Below, piece after piece: positions 34,105 through 45,053 of a stretch of DNA of 64,000 bases (position 1 is its first letter; every line of letters begins with the position of its first letter). The stretch lies in NCBI GenBank assembly GCA_030765045.1, contig CM060967.1, forward strand, positions 20,279,284-20,343,283. The letters run 5' to 3'. Made by a program: the position numbers and the translations under genes. Source of the stretch: Tenodera sinensis (lineage: Eukaryota > Arthropoda > Insecta > Mantodea > Mantidae). The notes beneath the pieces were generated by a model. It saw only the letters and a list, made by a program, of their open reading frames with translations. It had not been told where the DNA came from and did not search any database.

Positions 34105-35025
34105 TACAAACATGGTTGAGATGGCTTTGTATAAACTATTGCCCAAGAATACATCTGTGTGGGTTATGTTCAGCATAGACATTGGCCACAGGTACACCCT
34201 CAATTGGATCTTTTCTCACACTCTCAAAGTAATCTCGCCTCAGAATGCCAATATGATATTAACTGGCACATGCAACAATTATTGCTTGTATGGTCATGGC
34301 TTGTGTGAGTAATTTCCTCTTCAGACAAGGGAATCTTTGTTTCCTTACACCATTGAGTCCTATAATATTTCTGGTGTATTTATGAGCTCTACTGTAATCT
34401 GAAATGAAAGGCACAAATTGTAATATTTTAATACAAATTATTGCAAAAATGTAGCTCTAGTAAAATTATGTTTTATATTTTCATTTTTGAAGCACAGAAG
34501 GGCATAAATTGAACAGAATGGATATATTAATATGAGTATCTGCTGATATATTAGTGAATGTAGAGATCTTAAAGTTGAAAATGTCAGCTGCATTACTAAT
34601 GGAATAATAAATATATAATTAAAATTAGATGGTACTTTTATTGTAGTATCCCTTACCCTGTAAATGTATGTTTCAATTTTTTTTTATCCCTTCCCATATA
34701 TTATTCTCATGTTAGGTAACTATTCGCCTTTGTTCTGCAGGGGTTCTCACATGGTGATCCTGTAGGCAATGTAAAGGCAGCTGTTGTCCCCAAGCAGAAT
34801 TCCATGAACTCTGCAATCAGTACATTTCTGACAAATTGCAGAGTTTTCAAAAATTCTGCTATCATGAGCTGATCCTGGTCAACGAGAAACAATGTCCTTG
34901 ATCTCTATTTGGGGCTCACAAATCAGTTGAATATTCAGAGACATCAAACCCCCCCTATTCCTGCACAACTGTGCGAACTGTCCCCCAGGACTTTTAATTG
35001 GAATATGTAAGCAGTCTCTTACACC
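34105..35025 (-). pseudogene. PIF/Harbinger transposase fragments
   Basis: On the minus strand 35025-34715 reads GVRDCLHIPIKSPGGQFAQL, NRGGLMSLNIQLICEPQIEI, KDIVSR then PGSAHDSRIF and HGILLGDNSCL. This corresponds to the Harbinger DDE core 'GAIDCTHI.I..P.......N.KG..S...Q......F.D...PGS.HDS.I....LLGD'. A second block at 34398-34140 reads AHKYTRNIIGLNGVRKQRFP, CLKRKLL and MTIQAIIVACA, the C-terminal 'RFPCL...AII.A.A..HN' block. The catalytic D of the first block is present (RDCLHI). The tttcag acceptors before each block suggest exons of an old gene. One stop follows IVSR. Confidence 0.7.
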
Positions 35026-35094
35026 TGAAAAAAATTTAGAAATAATTTATAGTCAAACTTTTAATCATCTTTATCTTCACTCCATGGGTTAGAC

Positions 35095-35250
35095 ACATTC
35101 CCCTTGTACCTAAAAGAAATAGCACTAAGATAATTTGTACAAATGTTTATCCCCATTAGCATGAAGTAGATAGAGGAATAAGTGTTTGTAAGAATAGTTT
35201 GTACAAGAGTGAGTAGAGAAAGTCATATGAGCGTAACACATCAGAATCTT
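35095..35250 (+). repeat. Repeat family U, end fragment (copy 4)
   Basis: aagataatttgtacaaatgt ... gtagagaaagtcatatgagc ... aacacatcag matches the last ~155 bp of copy 1. The rest of the unit is absent. Confidence 0.75.
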
Positions 35251-35589
35251 GGAAATTGCACTTCCATATTCAGGCATAATATGTGGTAAATATTTCAAAA
35301 AGCTCAGTGGAAAATTTGTAAATAGGATTTCTTAAGCTTGCGTTCCATTCATCGACAGTGATGCCACGCACTGAGAGAACCTTACTTGATGATGGAGAAC
35401 AAAAGACAGCAGGTGAACTGTCATACAGGAAGCTAACCTCTGTAATCTCTACCTAATATCGAAAATCTCAGAGAGAGGTCAGCACTGACATACGAGACAG
35501 TAAAGATTCTCCCTCGGGACTCTGGGAGTGCACTAGGGAAGGGATTCAAGAAAGGCAAAGGTAAACACTTCTCTTGTATAGTTAACACG
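35251..35589. other. Unassigned DNA
   Basis: No recognisable gene or repeat. It adjoins the LINE C-terminal region. Confidence 0.35.
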
Positions 35590-35865
35590 GGAAAGTCTCT
35601 CCATCTCTTCTGCAGTCTGACCACATCTCTCCTCCCTGCTGGTATAATTTAGAGCTACTTTCGTAAATCTATAGTCCATTCTTTCCATGTGTAACAGCCA
35701 ATTATTTCTACTGTTTTATTTCTTCATTTATAGATTTCACTTTAAGCTCTGCTCTTATTACATCATTATTTATGTGATCTAGCTTTGTACATCCTTCAGT
35801 TCTTCTCAAGAATTTCATTTCAGATCCTTGTATCTTAATTTCCATCTTCTTTGTCACAACACATA

Positions 35866-36033
35866 CATGAACGTCGTCAAACTTTTCTCCAGGGGGGCCA
35901 CATGTTGGAAGTTTGCAATCAGATAATATCAATTCATTATTTTGTTGCCAAAAGTTATAGTATTTGCTGCAGATAACCATATTAATTTTAACTTCCTGGT
36001 GGGTGTAAACCCCCCCGTTTTGTGATGCCTGTG
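35866..36033 (+). mobile_element. Third, shorter copy of the CATG-ended MITE
   Basis: Starts CATGAACGTCG; ctccaggggggccaca and ggaagtttgcaatcagataa match the 16863 copy, and it ends gatgcctgtg. About 168 bp, with an internal deletion. It disrupts the LINE at 'LLYG'. Target duplication not preserved. Confidence 0.72.
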
Positions 36034-36253
36034 CTTCCATATAAAAGCATCGGCTTTGCCATTGTTTTATAAAATGTAGTTCTTATATCCTTTCTTGTTT
36101 TATTCCTTAGTGTTGTGCAATGTTCCACATTTCACTTGAAATCTTGATAATTTTAGGTTTATATCGCTTTCTTTCTGTCAGCCTACATCACATCCAAGGT
36201 ACCTGAAACTTGAGACTTGTCCTAAAGGTTGATGATCTAAAATAACTTTTGTT

Positions 36254-36455
36254 TAATTTAAAAGGTGAGTCAATTAATAACACTGAACAACACTTACAAC
36301 ATAATTTTCCTCCATTATCAACTGAAAGGAAAGTTAACCTTCGAAATGCATTCCGGAAAATTATGTTGTAAGTGTTGTTCAGTGTTATTATTTGACTCAC
36401 CTTTTAAATTAAATTAATTGCAACAACACTGTTTTCAAACTTCTATGAAAGGAAG
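36254..36455. mobile_element. 202-bp insertion with a 59-bp near-perfect hairpin and 12-bp TSD
   Basis: ATAACTTTTGTT is repeated directly at 36242-36253 and 36456-36467, and the LINE reading frame resumes across it. Inside, 36252-36310 and 36355-36413 are inverted repeats with a single mismatch (59 bp, 44-nt loop; core ggtgagtcaa.taataacac). About 40 bp of unique sequence follow the hairpin on the right. Confidence 0.82.
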
Positions 36456-36924
36456 ATAACTTTTGTTGTTTACCCTAAAACGCCATTATCTTTGCTTGTG
36501 TTTTAGAAATGTTAAAATTATACTCCTTACATATGAAGCTTAACTCATATATAGCACGTTGTAAATCATCCTCACTTTTCTATATTAATACATCGTCTGC
36601 ATACAATAAAGCCTTTGTCTCTGTATGATTGTTTAATCTAAGTCCTTTATTATAAATCTGCTTCCAGTAGGAAATTGTCATTAATATATGTATTAAATAA
36701 AGTGGGTGATAATGCACACCCTTGTCTGACTCCCTAATTTATTGTTATGGCCTGTGTTTTTTCTTCACCTGTGTTTATAATTATATTGAAGTAGACATAT
36801 AGGCTGCTCACTACTTTAATTAGATGTTTGGGGTGTCCATATTCTTCCATTATTTTCCATAATTTTTCTCTATTTACATTATCAAAAGCTTTTTGAAAAT
36901 CTATAAAGGTTAAGAAGTGGAATC

Positions 36925-37012
36925 AGGACTGAAAAATTCAATGCCATAGCCGGGATTTGAACCATGGATCTTCTTCTTATCGAGCGGCTGCTTTAACCAC
37001 TAAGCTACCACG
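36925..37012 (-). repeat. tRNA-like SINE (family D) head, minus strand
   Basis: On the minus strand GCCGTGGTAGCTTAGTGG ... GGTTCAAATCCCGGCTATGG has a fully paired 7-bp acceptor-type stem (two G-T pairs) and a paired D-arm (GCTT/AAGC). The anticodon and T arms are damaged, so it is a SINE head or tRNA relic, not a tRNA gene. Confidence 0.65.
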
Positions 37013-37120
37013 GCCAACTTGCCAGTACAACATTAAATTTCCCAGCTGATTCATACTTTTCCCAGTCAGACCAGAAGGGAACCTCACATCAGAGATAAAT
37101 GTTGTACTGGCAAGTTGGCC
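37012..37120. repeat. 23-bp perfect inverted repeat with 63-nt loop
   Basis: ggccaacttgccagtacaac.. at 37012-37034 is exactly complementary to ..gttgtactggcaagttggcc at 37098-37120. Confidence 0.9.
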
Positions 37121-38859
37121 AGTATTGACTTTCACTTTCCAGCTGATTTAATGAGATTGCTTCCTGTGTTGAGAGAATGTTATATTACACCCTTAAATTT
37201 GTATCCATTGTTGCAGATTTGGTATCTCCTATACTGATCAATGTCCGGGGCTTTAGTAAGCTAATAATAGGTAGGTAATAATCCATTATTCTGTTTTTAA
37301 AACATTATTATTATTATTATTATTATTGTTATTGCTGTTATTCCGATTCCTGACTGCGCTTCTTATTTCATTGGCGATGAAATTCATTCATTCATTTTAC
37401 CATAAGCACTTACAGTTCGTTAAATAAACTTACGAATGATTAACTTCTAAAAAGCACTCAAATTTCCAGGTTTGCATAAACTCTATATTACCATTTTAAT
37501 ATCTCTTAACAAGTTCACGGATTAAAATATGGAGTAAAGAAATATTTTTCAATAAATGTAAATGACAGTGCCTATGCACTCCATTTTTGGTATGGCATAA
37601 TCTTAATGCTCTTGCATACCTAGTTTATAGAGGCGTCATTGTTTACTCTACAATTGTGCATTGGATAGGTAATTATATATGATTGTGTACCATTGTGTCA
37701 TCTATAGCATTCTAGCATTCTACGGCAAGATGCTGCATATTTTGTGTATTTATTAGTATTTAAACATCTTTCTGTAAACTAGTTCCGTTGTCGAGTCACC
37801 TGTGTACGAACATTTGTTATTCTAAAAATAATGTGACAACAGAGCTTCTATTTAATTCTATTCTAAGACCTGTGGCAGAACAGAGAATGGAAAGGTCTAT
37901 CGAATTGTGCCTTCCAAAGTGACTACACTGTCTGGCACGGTATCAACAGGTGAGTGTGTGGAGTGAATGTGCAACAACATAAATAATTGAGTATATTCAT
38001 TCTCGTGTGGGTTCTCTTGAATGCATAGCAAATTGGACTGCACACATAACTCCCCTTCTTATTTAACACCACGATGTAAAAACTATGCCAACCTGAGTTG
38101 GTAATTAGGGAGCTGATAAATTCCATAGCTCTAAGGTTAAGAAAAGGTTGGCAACCCTAATTGGTCTCTGATACAAAGTAGCCGCGACTTTAGAATTGCT
38201 TAAAACGTAGTGGTGTCTTGCCTTTGCTACATTTTCGTATTATTTCTCCTATTCTTTTGTGTTTAAGTTACCACAGAGGGAGATATTGCTTACTGAAGTA
38301 AGTACAGTCACATTCTTACTATTTCGAACTGCACCGGAATTTGTGTAATAAGATTTTGTGTTTATATTGTTCCCTCGCTTGAAAGGTCAGATATTAAACA
38401 AGAGGAATAGAATAAATCCCTTGACAGTTCTTCAGGCAGTTCGGGCATCAAATCTGGCAGAGGATCAGAAATAAGTTTTTGCCATAATTCAGGCATAAAT
38501 ATGAATTATTGATATTGTCTATCACTATCACTATGCTGTTTTTGTCCAAACAAGCACGCAATATATAAACAAATGAGGCACATATACATGCACATAAAAA
38601 GTGTGTTTACAATCCAGAAATGCTATACGAGATACAATTTAAGCTCTAGTGATTACTCATATATACAAAAATACATTGAGTAAATGGTATGAGCTATTAG
38701 GAATGACTTTGTTCTTCTATTAAATTGCTGACTATTACTTACAGTTTTTGACCCACCTGACAATTGTATAGATTTTTTGCAACCATTGTTTAAGACATGT
38801 TGTTTCACCACATTTGCTCCTATAATAATGCACATATAACTTGTCTTTCAATTCTAATT
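37121..38859. other. AT-rich DNA, mostly unassigned
   Basis: Contains an (ATT)n microsatellite at 37303-37330 and a possible decayed transposon end (ggttggcaaccct) at 38143. No gene was recognised. Confidence 0.4.
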
Positions 38860-39352
38860 TGGTGGTTGTGAATAGTCCTACTCTCAGAGTTTAAAGAAAC
38901 ACAACAACCTATTTCCAGAATATAAGTTCAGGTTAGGGAAAGGATCTGAAATTTCATGAAACATCGACGTGATCTTTTTTCTAAGAATTCTTATTGCTCA
39001 CTTTTAAATTTTGAAAGCCTTTTCTTATTCTGTGACATGCCCCAAAACATTATGCCATAACACAGCTAAATAGAGGCATAACAAGAAACTGTACTTGTTA
39101 CTTTTTAAAACATTTGATTGATATAACAGAGAGTGCTTACTTTTGAAATTAACAGATGGATATGAAATTTCCATTTTAATTCCTCTTTAAGTATTATTTC
39201 TAAAAAATTTGTACATTGTCTTTCTATTATCATATCTGATTCATTCACTTGCCTGTTTTGGCTTTCATGGAGACTTAATATCAGTCTTTTGTTTCACAGT
39301 CCTAATCCAATTTGTAAGAGGCAAGTTTCTATTATAGTACATTTTCACTCTT

Positions 39353-40392
39353 AGAAATGGCTGCTTTTCTTCTCCAGTTTTGTACATCTTCTGGACACTT
39401 GGTAACACAGATTAAATCCAAATTAAACATTCCTAACACCAGAGAAAATCTACTTATAAGAGAAAATCCATTGGAATTATTGCAACCTACCTTCAGTTTG
39501 GAATTAATAGAGGAAATAAGTAAATCAGACACACCAAAAGAAATACAAAAGCTTCTAGCTCTGGAAACAATCAATACTAGATATCCCACAGAAGAATGGC
39601 TGCACATATATACTGATGGATCCTCGAAGGAAAACCTTACTGGAGCTGGAGTTACATGTTCACATTTTTCCTTTTGTCATTCTGTTGGCAGAGACACAAC
39701 AAATTATGATGGAGAAATAGAGACTATACACATTGCTCTCCAACAATTATTAAATCTTCCCTTAAATAAATTTAACAAGGCAGTAATTCTTTCAGATTCT
39801 AAAGCTGCAATTCAGGGAATATGTTCAAATACTACAAAGAAGTCAACAAAAATTAGAGAATGCTACAAAATGTTAACACAACTCCAAAAAGTTAATAAGA
39901 CTGTTCATCTCCAATGGATTCCAGCACACTGTGGAGTCATGGGGAACGAAGCTGCAGACTCACTTGCAAAGAAAGGCACAACAATAAAACAAAAGTCTAA
40001 ATTCAATTTCTCATATTCTTCAATAAAACGCTTGATCATTAAAAAATTTTCTCATTCATACCTACAAGAAATAGAAACAAATGCCAAAGATACAAAATGG
40101 ATTACACTACTTTCCAACCCAGATATAATCCCCCAGAGACCAAGGAAAACAGCGGTTGCAGCCTTCCGACTATTGACAAATCACGACTGCTTAGCAAGTC
40201 ATCTCTACAGAATAGGTATCTCAGCCTCACCAATATGTGTCCTGTGTAACGATCCAGCAGAAATGAACGAAGACCACTTGAAGACCTGTGAAGCATTAAG
40301 ATCAGAAGAAACTACAGTTCAAAAGTATTGGAAAGCACGAATGCTAATGGCTTCATTGCCAGATGCAAGGCACTAGAAAACAACAACAACAA
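39353..40392 (+). mobile_element. I-type LINE copy 2, 5'-truncated, 13-bp TSD
   Basis: CATTTTCACTCTT is duplicated at 39340-39352 and 40393-40405. The 1,040-bp insert starts just before the RNase H domain and ends with a stop followed by aaaacaacaacaacaac. It is the same family as 16482-18965 but clearly diverged from it. Confidence 0.92.
39357..40376 (+). pseudogene. I-type LINE RNase H and C-terminal domain
   Basis: An open 339-codon frame. From 39405 it aligns with the RNase H part of the 17302-18954 protein: ALETINTRYPTEEWLHIYTD, NYDGEIETI, ILSDSKAAI and QWIPAHCGVMGNEAADSLAK, then CVLCNDPAEMNEDHLKTC and YWKARMLMASLPDARH. All four acidic RNase H positions and the catalytic His are present. 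No stops, but the protein lacks RT and endonuclease because of the truncation; the ATG at 39357 is fortuitous. Confidence 0.85.
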
Positions 40393-40405
40393 CATTTTCA
40401 CTCTT

Positions 40406-40697
40406 TGTTTTTATTAGAAAACTAGCATCTTTTGGAATAATACGCCAATTGCTTTCTTAATGTTAAATGATAAGTCATTTAAATCAAGCAAATGGAAACG
40501 TGGACCTAAAATCAAATCCTGAGGAAAGCCTTGCATTATTTATTGTGATTTTTAGTTCTTAATTATTAAGTTATATTTATTTATACTTAACTCAAGTATT
40601 TATTTCATTTGTAACTATTATGATCTAAATCATTTATTTCTACACTTTCAATGTCACTTGTACTTAAGTTAGTTACGAAAATATAATGGTTTATAAC
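40406..40697. other. Rest of the split LINE and short flank
   Basis: The left part (to about 40545) belongs to the minus-strand LINE; the remainder is unassigned. Confidence 0.4.
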
Positions 40698-41592
40698 TAG
40701 GGTTACCAGATGACACAATGGTAAAAAATGTAGGACATTGTCGGTCAATGCAAAAATAATGTAAATTTATGATTTAAATGCTATTTATAATATCCATAGT
40801 ATTATATTATTTTTAAATTCTGCAGCATGCATTGTTAAATGTGATCATAAACAGTCAGTTATACTTCTCTGAAGAAGTCATCCTGTGCAAAACATCCAGC
40901 TTGTTTGAAATATAATCAAGAAATTCCACACAACTTAAATGTTTAAAATTATATTTCATGAAAACAATACCTCTAACTGAATCAATAGATATCTGTTCCT
41001 TTCATCTGTCCACTGTGCTCCTATTAGTGAAAATACTCTTTGAACATTATCATTGTGTTGCTTTACCTCCACAGAATACCAACCTTTTGCCTTGGAGTGC
41101 AAATGCTGCATTACCAATCTCTCGTTCAATGTTACTATGCATGAGTATGCTCTTTAACTGTGGCCAGTGTAGCTCTGTTGCCAAGGCGAGTTGTAGTTGT
41201 GGCTAATAACTAATTATTCTTGTTCTCACAAAATTTAATGGCAGCTGGTTTGATACAAAATCCAATCATAGACTTCCCATGCATTACAGTATTGTGTAGT
41301 TGAACATGCTGTGAAATCACACTATATAGGCAGTGATATAAATATCATTTGCACCCACAAAGTTTATTTGCACAACAGAAAAACTATATTAATAGTCACC
41401 TATCAGCTGCCATTAAATTTTGTGGCCTACCATTATTTCTATTTTCCCAGTTACTAGTTCATTTTCTAATGATCACTGCTTGTTTCTGAAAATGTAGGAC
41501 ATCAGAGACTTTTCAAAAATTAATCCTGGGCGGTGGACAAATGGTTAAAATGTGGGGCATGTCTGGGAATTTCCTGATGTCTGGTAAGCCTA
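40698..41592 (-). mobile_element. hAT element with 8-bp TSD and transposase C-terminal remnant
   Basis: 895 bp, termini TAGGGTTACCAG and CTGGTAAGCCTA (11 of 12 inverted), with TTTATAAC duplicated at 40690-40697 and 41593-41600. The minus strand around 41100-40960 reads VKQHNDNVQRVFSLIGAQWT followed by DERNRYLL, the hAT dimerisation block 'RVFSL....W.DERN.L'. It is a different family from the 13086 and 29762 elements. Confidence 0.85.
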
Positions 41593-41600
41593 TTTATAAC

Positions 41601-42208
41601 TCATAAGTTTTGTTTGAAAACCAGAAATATTGCATTTTCCTTATCAGCATAGACTCTTGAACACCTAAAAGAGTAGGTGTAAACTGCAGATTTCTAAAAA
41701 CCATTGCTGTTTATCTGGTAATATATGTACCTTAAAAATGGATAATTATAAACAAATTTCTCTAAGATTTTTGCCACACTGGATGTAATGGATACAGACT
41801 TATAATAATGTAAATAAATCCTCTTTTTATTTGTGCAGTGGATAAACTTAAGCAATCTTAGGCTTATCACCACTGGTTATGAGTAAATTTAAAATTTCTA
41901 TCAATGCCTTAATACTAAAAGTATTCTTAAATCAGATAAGGTTGGCGTCCTATATGTAGGACATCTTGTACCCAAAATATGTTGGCAGCTCTGATCGCTT
42001 TCAATAGTTGGTGAACTTTTTTGATGCATACTAAACCATTGTTGGCCATTCTAAATTTCCCTCTACAGTGGTTCCTACATGCATCTGTGTTAATTGTGGC
42101 TTTGAGCAGAGTTTTAGTATCATTGTGTGCAAAGAATGGCAGAACAGTGTAAAGCTTCATTTTAGGGTCGGTTTTATAGGAAGTTCTTTGTTATAATTTG
42201 GTTTTGAT
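41601..42208. other. Unassigned DNA
   Basis: Minus frame 42160-41927 (GKFRMANNGLVCIKKVHQLL) is unrecognised. Confidence 0.35.
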
Positions 42209-42394
42209 TTGTACCAGCATTCTGTTGTTTATTTCATACCAAACCCATTTAACAAAAAGAGGAAATTATTATGGACATTTTTAGACACTGTTCATATCTT
42301 CAAATGTCTGAGAAACCAATTTCATGGCAAAGTTGAGGTCGTGTATAACAATAAATCAATAACTTATTTTTTTATCCATGGATATGTGAGCTAG
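42209..42394 (+). pseudogene. P-element/THAP9-like transposase scrap
   Basis: A short open frame reads HSVVYFIPNPFNKKRKLLWT and then FLDTVHIFKCLRNQF. P-element transposases and THAP9 have a comparable stretch in which a 'P.P.D..R.I....D..H..K..RNN' motif follows the catalytic region. About 60 codons only. The assignment rests on this one motif. Confidence 0.4.
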
Positions 42395-42534
42395 ATAATT
42401 TTTCTGAAAATGGCAGCTTGAAAGTTTGTCACTAGATGTGTTAACAGTTTGATAGACACACTTAACTCTTAAATATCTACTTGTTATTTAAGAACTCAAG
42501 AGCGTATAATAATGTAACAATTTGTGAATTCCCA

Positions 42535-43062
42535 CTTCTGATACTAGTGCAACAAAAATGACAAAAGTCCAGTCCACTTTATTTTCTTCTGAAACTTTTG
42601 TACGAATACACAGTTCTCTTTTACTGACGTTAAGACAGTCTACAGTCTTTCATGATATCACAACTAAAGAATATTTTCTTCTCATAACCTAGATTCACTC
42701 CTTTCATTGTCTTTCTTCACTTTCTGTGTCTCTCAAACACTAACTCTGGCGATACAATGACTCAACACTCATGACTGCTTCGCTATCTTCCTTCACGACG
42801 CGATGACACGCGCACACGCTCAAACTAAGAACTCTCAGACTCCTGTCTGTAACTCACTATTCTCGTCGCCTTGCCTCCTCATATAACTAGGATGACGTAA
42901 CCGGACCTTACTCGAACTTCTACAAATACGCCGGCTGCCGGACACTTCTAGAATAATCTAGAAAACCCCTTCGACTTGCCGCGCTCATTGTTAGTCACGT
43001 ATGCGCAAGCAGTAGTGCGAGGCTGCTGGCTGTCCTTTGTTGTGCGCCGCGGTCGGCGTCAC
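42535..43062 (-). mobile_element. LTR of an LTR retrotransposon, minus strand
   Basis: On the minus strand it starts TGTGACGCCGACCGCGGCGC, has a TATA-like tatatgagg, shares gtgtttgagagacacagaaa and aataaagtggactggac (poly-A signal region) with the fragments at 45054 and 62045, and ends ..tttgttgca. TG...CA ends with a TATA box and an AATAAA fit an LTR. Beyond it on the same strand tagtatcagaagtgggaatt might be the start of an internal region. No matching partner LTR was found. Confidence 0.6.
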
Positions 43063-43471
43063 AATAATTTAAAGCAATGGCAAAATATTCTCATAGACAA
43101 GAAAAATAATTTTCCCTTGGAGAGAACTCTACAGTCGTTACGTTTGAAAGCCTTACCAAGTGTCAGAATATTTGTGGAAACAAGGTTTTCATTGTATCGC
43201 CACATTTACATTTAATCAAAACCCTCTGGAACGCCATTTTGGCATTCTACGACCCAAGTTAATAAGTTGTGATAACCATCCTTCAACAGTAGACTTCCTT
43301 CATTTCCACATGCTTCAGTGAATTTGTGTTATAATAAAGCTGCCGGTGGAAATTGTGAATATAGAAAGGAATATACTCTAATAGCATTTGTAAATCAAAT
43401 GAGAGTGGTATCGAGAGATTTAGAGTAGAGGAATAAAGACCAGGTGACAAAAGTAAAAACGCTATTTGTAA
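43063..43471. other. Unassigned flank
   Basis: No recognisable feature besides short open frames. Confidence 0.35.
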
Positions 43472-43905
43472 CAGGGTTCGAATTAATGAGGGGGGATTTC
43501 CCCCTCTCATTAAATAATTTCCCCGGATCATCACACAAAATTTTCTTCCCTGCCAAGGAAGTATGTTTTCATTTTACTGTATTTACTATTACTGCTCTCT
43601 GAAAATACAAGAAGACACGGAACACTCTACATGGTACGCGTGTGAGCTGTGAGTAAGCAAAAGTATCATATCGCTAGTAAGCTAAGCAATAAACAATTCT
43701 CAGTTCATTAGCTGGGTTGACATTCAGGGTCACAATTCCAGAAATGACGATTGCAGCTTGCAGTATTCAGTTCGGCTTCTTGCAACTCGCTGTTCTATTG
43801 TTCGTCAGCATGGATAAATTTGTGACAAGAAAGAGAAAAGTTACAGAAAGTAATGACAGTGATGTATTCCACTTCAACTTCAAGTATATTAATATTACAG
43901 CTTCT
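43472..43905 (+). pseudogene. Possible hAT 5' end with transposase start
   Basis: CAGGGTTCGAATTAATG at 43472 looks like a hAT terminus. A frame starting MDKFVTRKRKVTES at 43810 resembles the first residues of several hAT (ZMYM-like) transposases and stops after 32 codons. No right end or target duplication was located. Confidence 0.4.
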
Positions 43906-45053
43906 TAGGTAAAATCTGCATCGTTGAAAGAGATACAGGTTAGCGAAAATGGTGAGAGTAAGTGTATTACGCTAATCGGGGGATGTGTAGACAAAACTAG
44001 GTTTGAAAAATGGAAACCAAATTGTCGCTGACTTTCATCAAACAGTTTTGGGAGAGTTACGCCGGATGGAAGGGAAGTCATTACATTAATTTAAACCAGT
44101 GGTAGATCTCGGTATTTGGAACACATTTTGTATCTTACGTTTTTGTCTGTGACCATTTCCTACGGAGATATTTTAGTTTTATCGAAAGCAAGCTGGCAAC
44201 ACTGCGGATTGTGTGGGTGGTCAGTTTCCCTAGCTCCGTACGTAAACACACAGCGTAACGGTGCGTTTTGAAAACAAACTCATACCCTGCCTTGTCCTTC
44301 CGTGTTTACTGTGACAGTGTAGGACAATCACAAGCGTTAACTCCCGAGCGAATGCTGTTTAATCCACAAACCAGGTCAATTCCCTGACCAACATCAACGC
44401 AACGTTGTCGAGTTACGTTATCTCTGAAATAGCAACTCAGAGTATTCCTTCACGTCTTTTAAGTGATTAATTATTTCGAAACCCTATGTGATGTCTCATA
44501 ATTACTACCGAAGTTATGTCAGAAATAAGTTACTTTACGCATCTTACAAGTAACAAACTGTTATCATTGCTCATTCTTGTGGAATTACGCATCCAACTTG
44601 GATAAGAAAACTATTTATTTTTTCGAAATCGGCCGATCAATGAACAAAATGCCATTCGACTTCTGTGTTTGTAATGCTTCTATGAAGCACATATTAGAGG
44701 GAATATAATAACTTCTCTTCCATCCTGTATGTCAGTACTGCTCGGAAACACATCATGATTCTCTTTAAGACCGTAAAATGCATATTGCTGCTGGTGCTAC
44801 GTTTTATGTATATGGCAAGCCAATGCTACTACCGCTGTACATTGTTGCCATAAATATAACACAAACTTAAGTTGCCCCTCTTCGTCAGAAAGTCTGATTC
44901 GAACACTGCTTTGTGTCTCCAGGAAATTCCAATGAATATGAATTCAGACTGGGAAATGCACCAGAGCTTGATAAAAACAGTATTTCTAAGGAATACTTGA
45001 CTTAATACCTGGTTGGTTACGTAACAAGACAGACAAAGGAGCTAGCAAAATAT
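43906..45053. other. Unassigned DNA
   Basis: Moderately higher GC near 44,200-44,450. No gene, SINE or LINE was recognised. Confidence 0.35.

Larger units (their letters stand above)
35590..36925 (-). mobile_element. LINE (RT palm to C-terminus), minus strand, split by two insertions
   Basis: From right to left: FIDFQKAFDNVNREKLWKIM (36910-36857), GVRQGCALSPTLFNTYIND, ALLYADDVLI (near 36600; catalytic YADD), ELSFICKEYNFNISKTQAKI, [hairpin insertion], LDHQPLGQVSSFRYLGCDVG, KADAF / LLYG, [MITE copy 3], VTKKMEIKIQGSEMKFLRR, HINNDVIRAEL, and NWLLHMERMD near 35690. This is the standard block order of one LINE reverse transcriptase, with several stops. The protein resembles the insect elements whose ORF ends 'LYGSE.W....EMRFLR......R.RN..IR..L......W..H..RM'. 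Confidence 0.82.
38860..40545 (-). mobile_element. CR1/jockey-group LINE relic, minus strand, split by an I-type LINE
   Basis: Minus-strand reading near 40530-40410 gives GFPQDLILGPRFHLLDLNDL (the RT block G.PQGS.LGP.LF..YINDL), followed by a damaged FADD region. Beyond the insertion, 39330-38870 gives LKEELKWKFHIHLLISKVST and CYGIMFWGMSQNKKRLSKF, the thumb/C-terminal region (LSYGI.FWG). Stops and frameshifts are many. The two halves are separated by the I-type LINE at 39353-40392. Confidence 0.7.

Noticed and set aside
36940..37012. tRNA gene on the minus strand
   Set aside because: The acceptor stem pairs, but the T-arm has two mismatches and no anticodon stem forms; it shares its downstream body with SINE family D.
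38130..38160. hAT terminus (ggttggcaaccct)
   Set aside because: No matching inverted end or 8-bp duplication was found within reach; too short to call.
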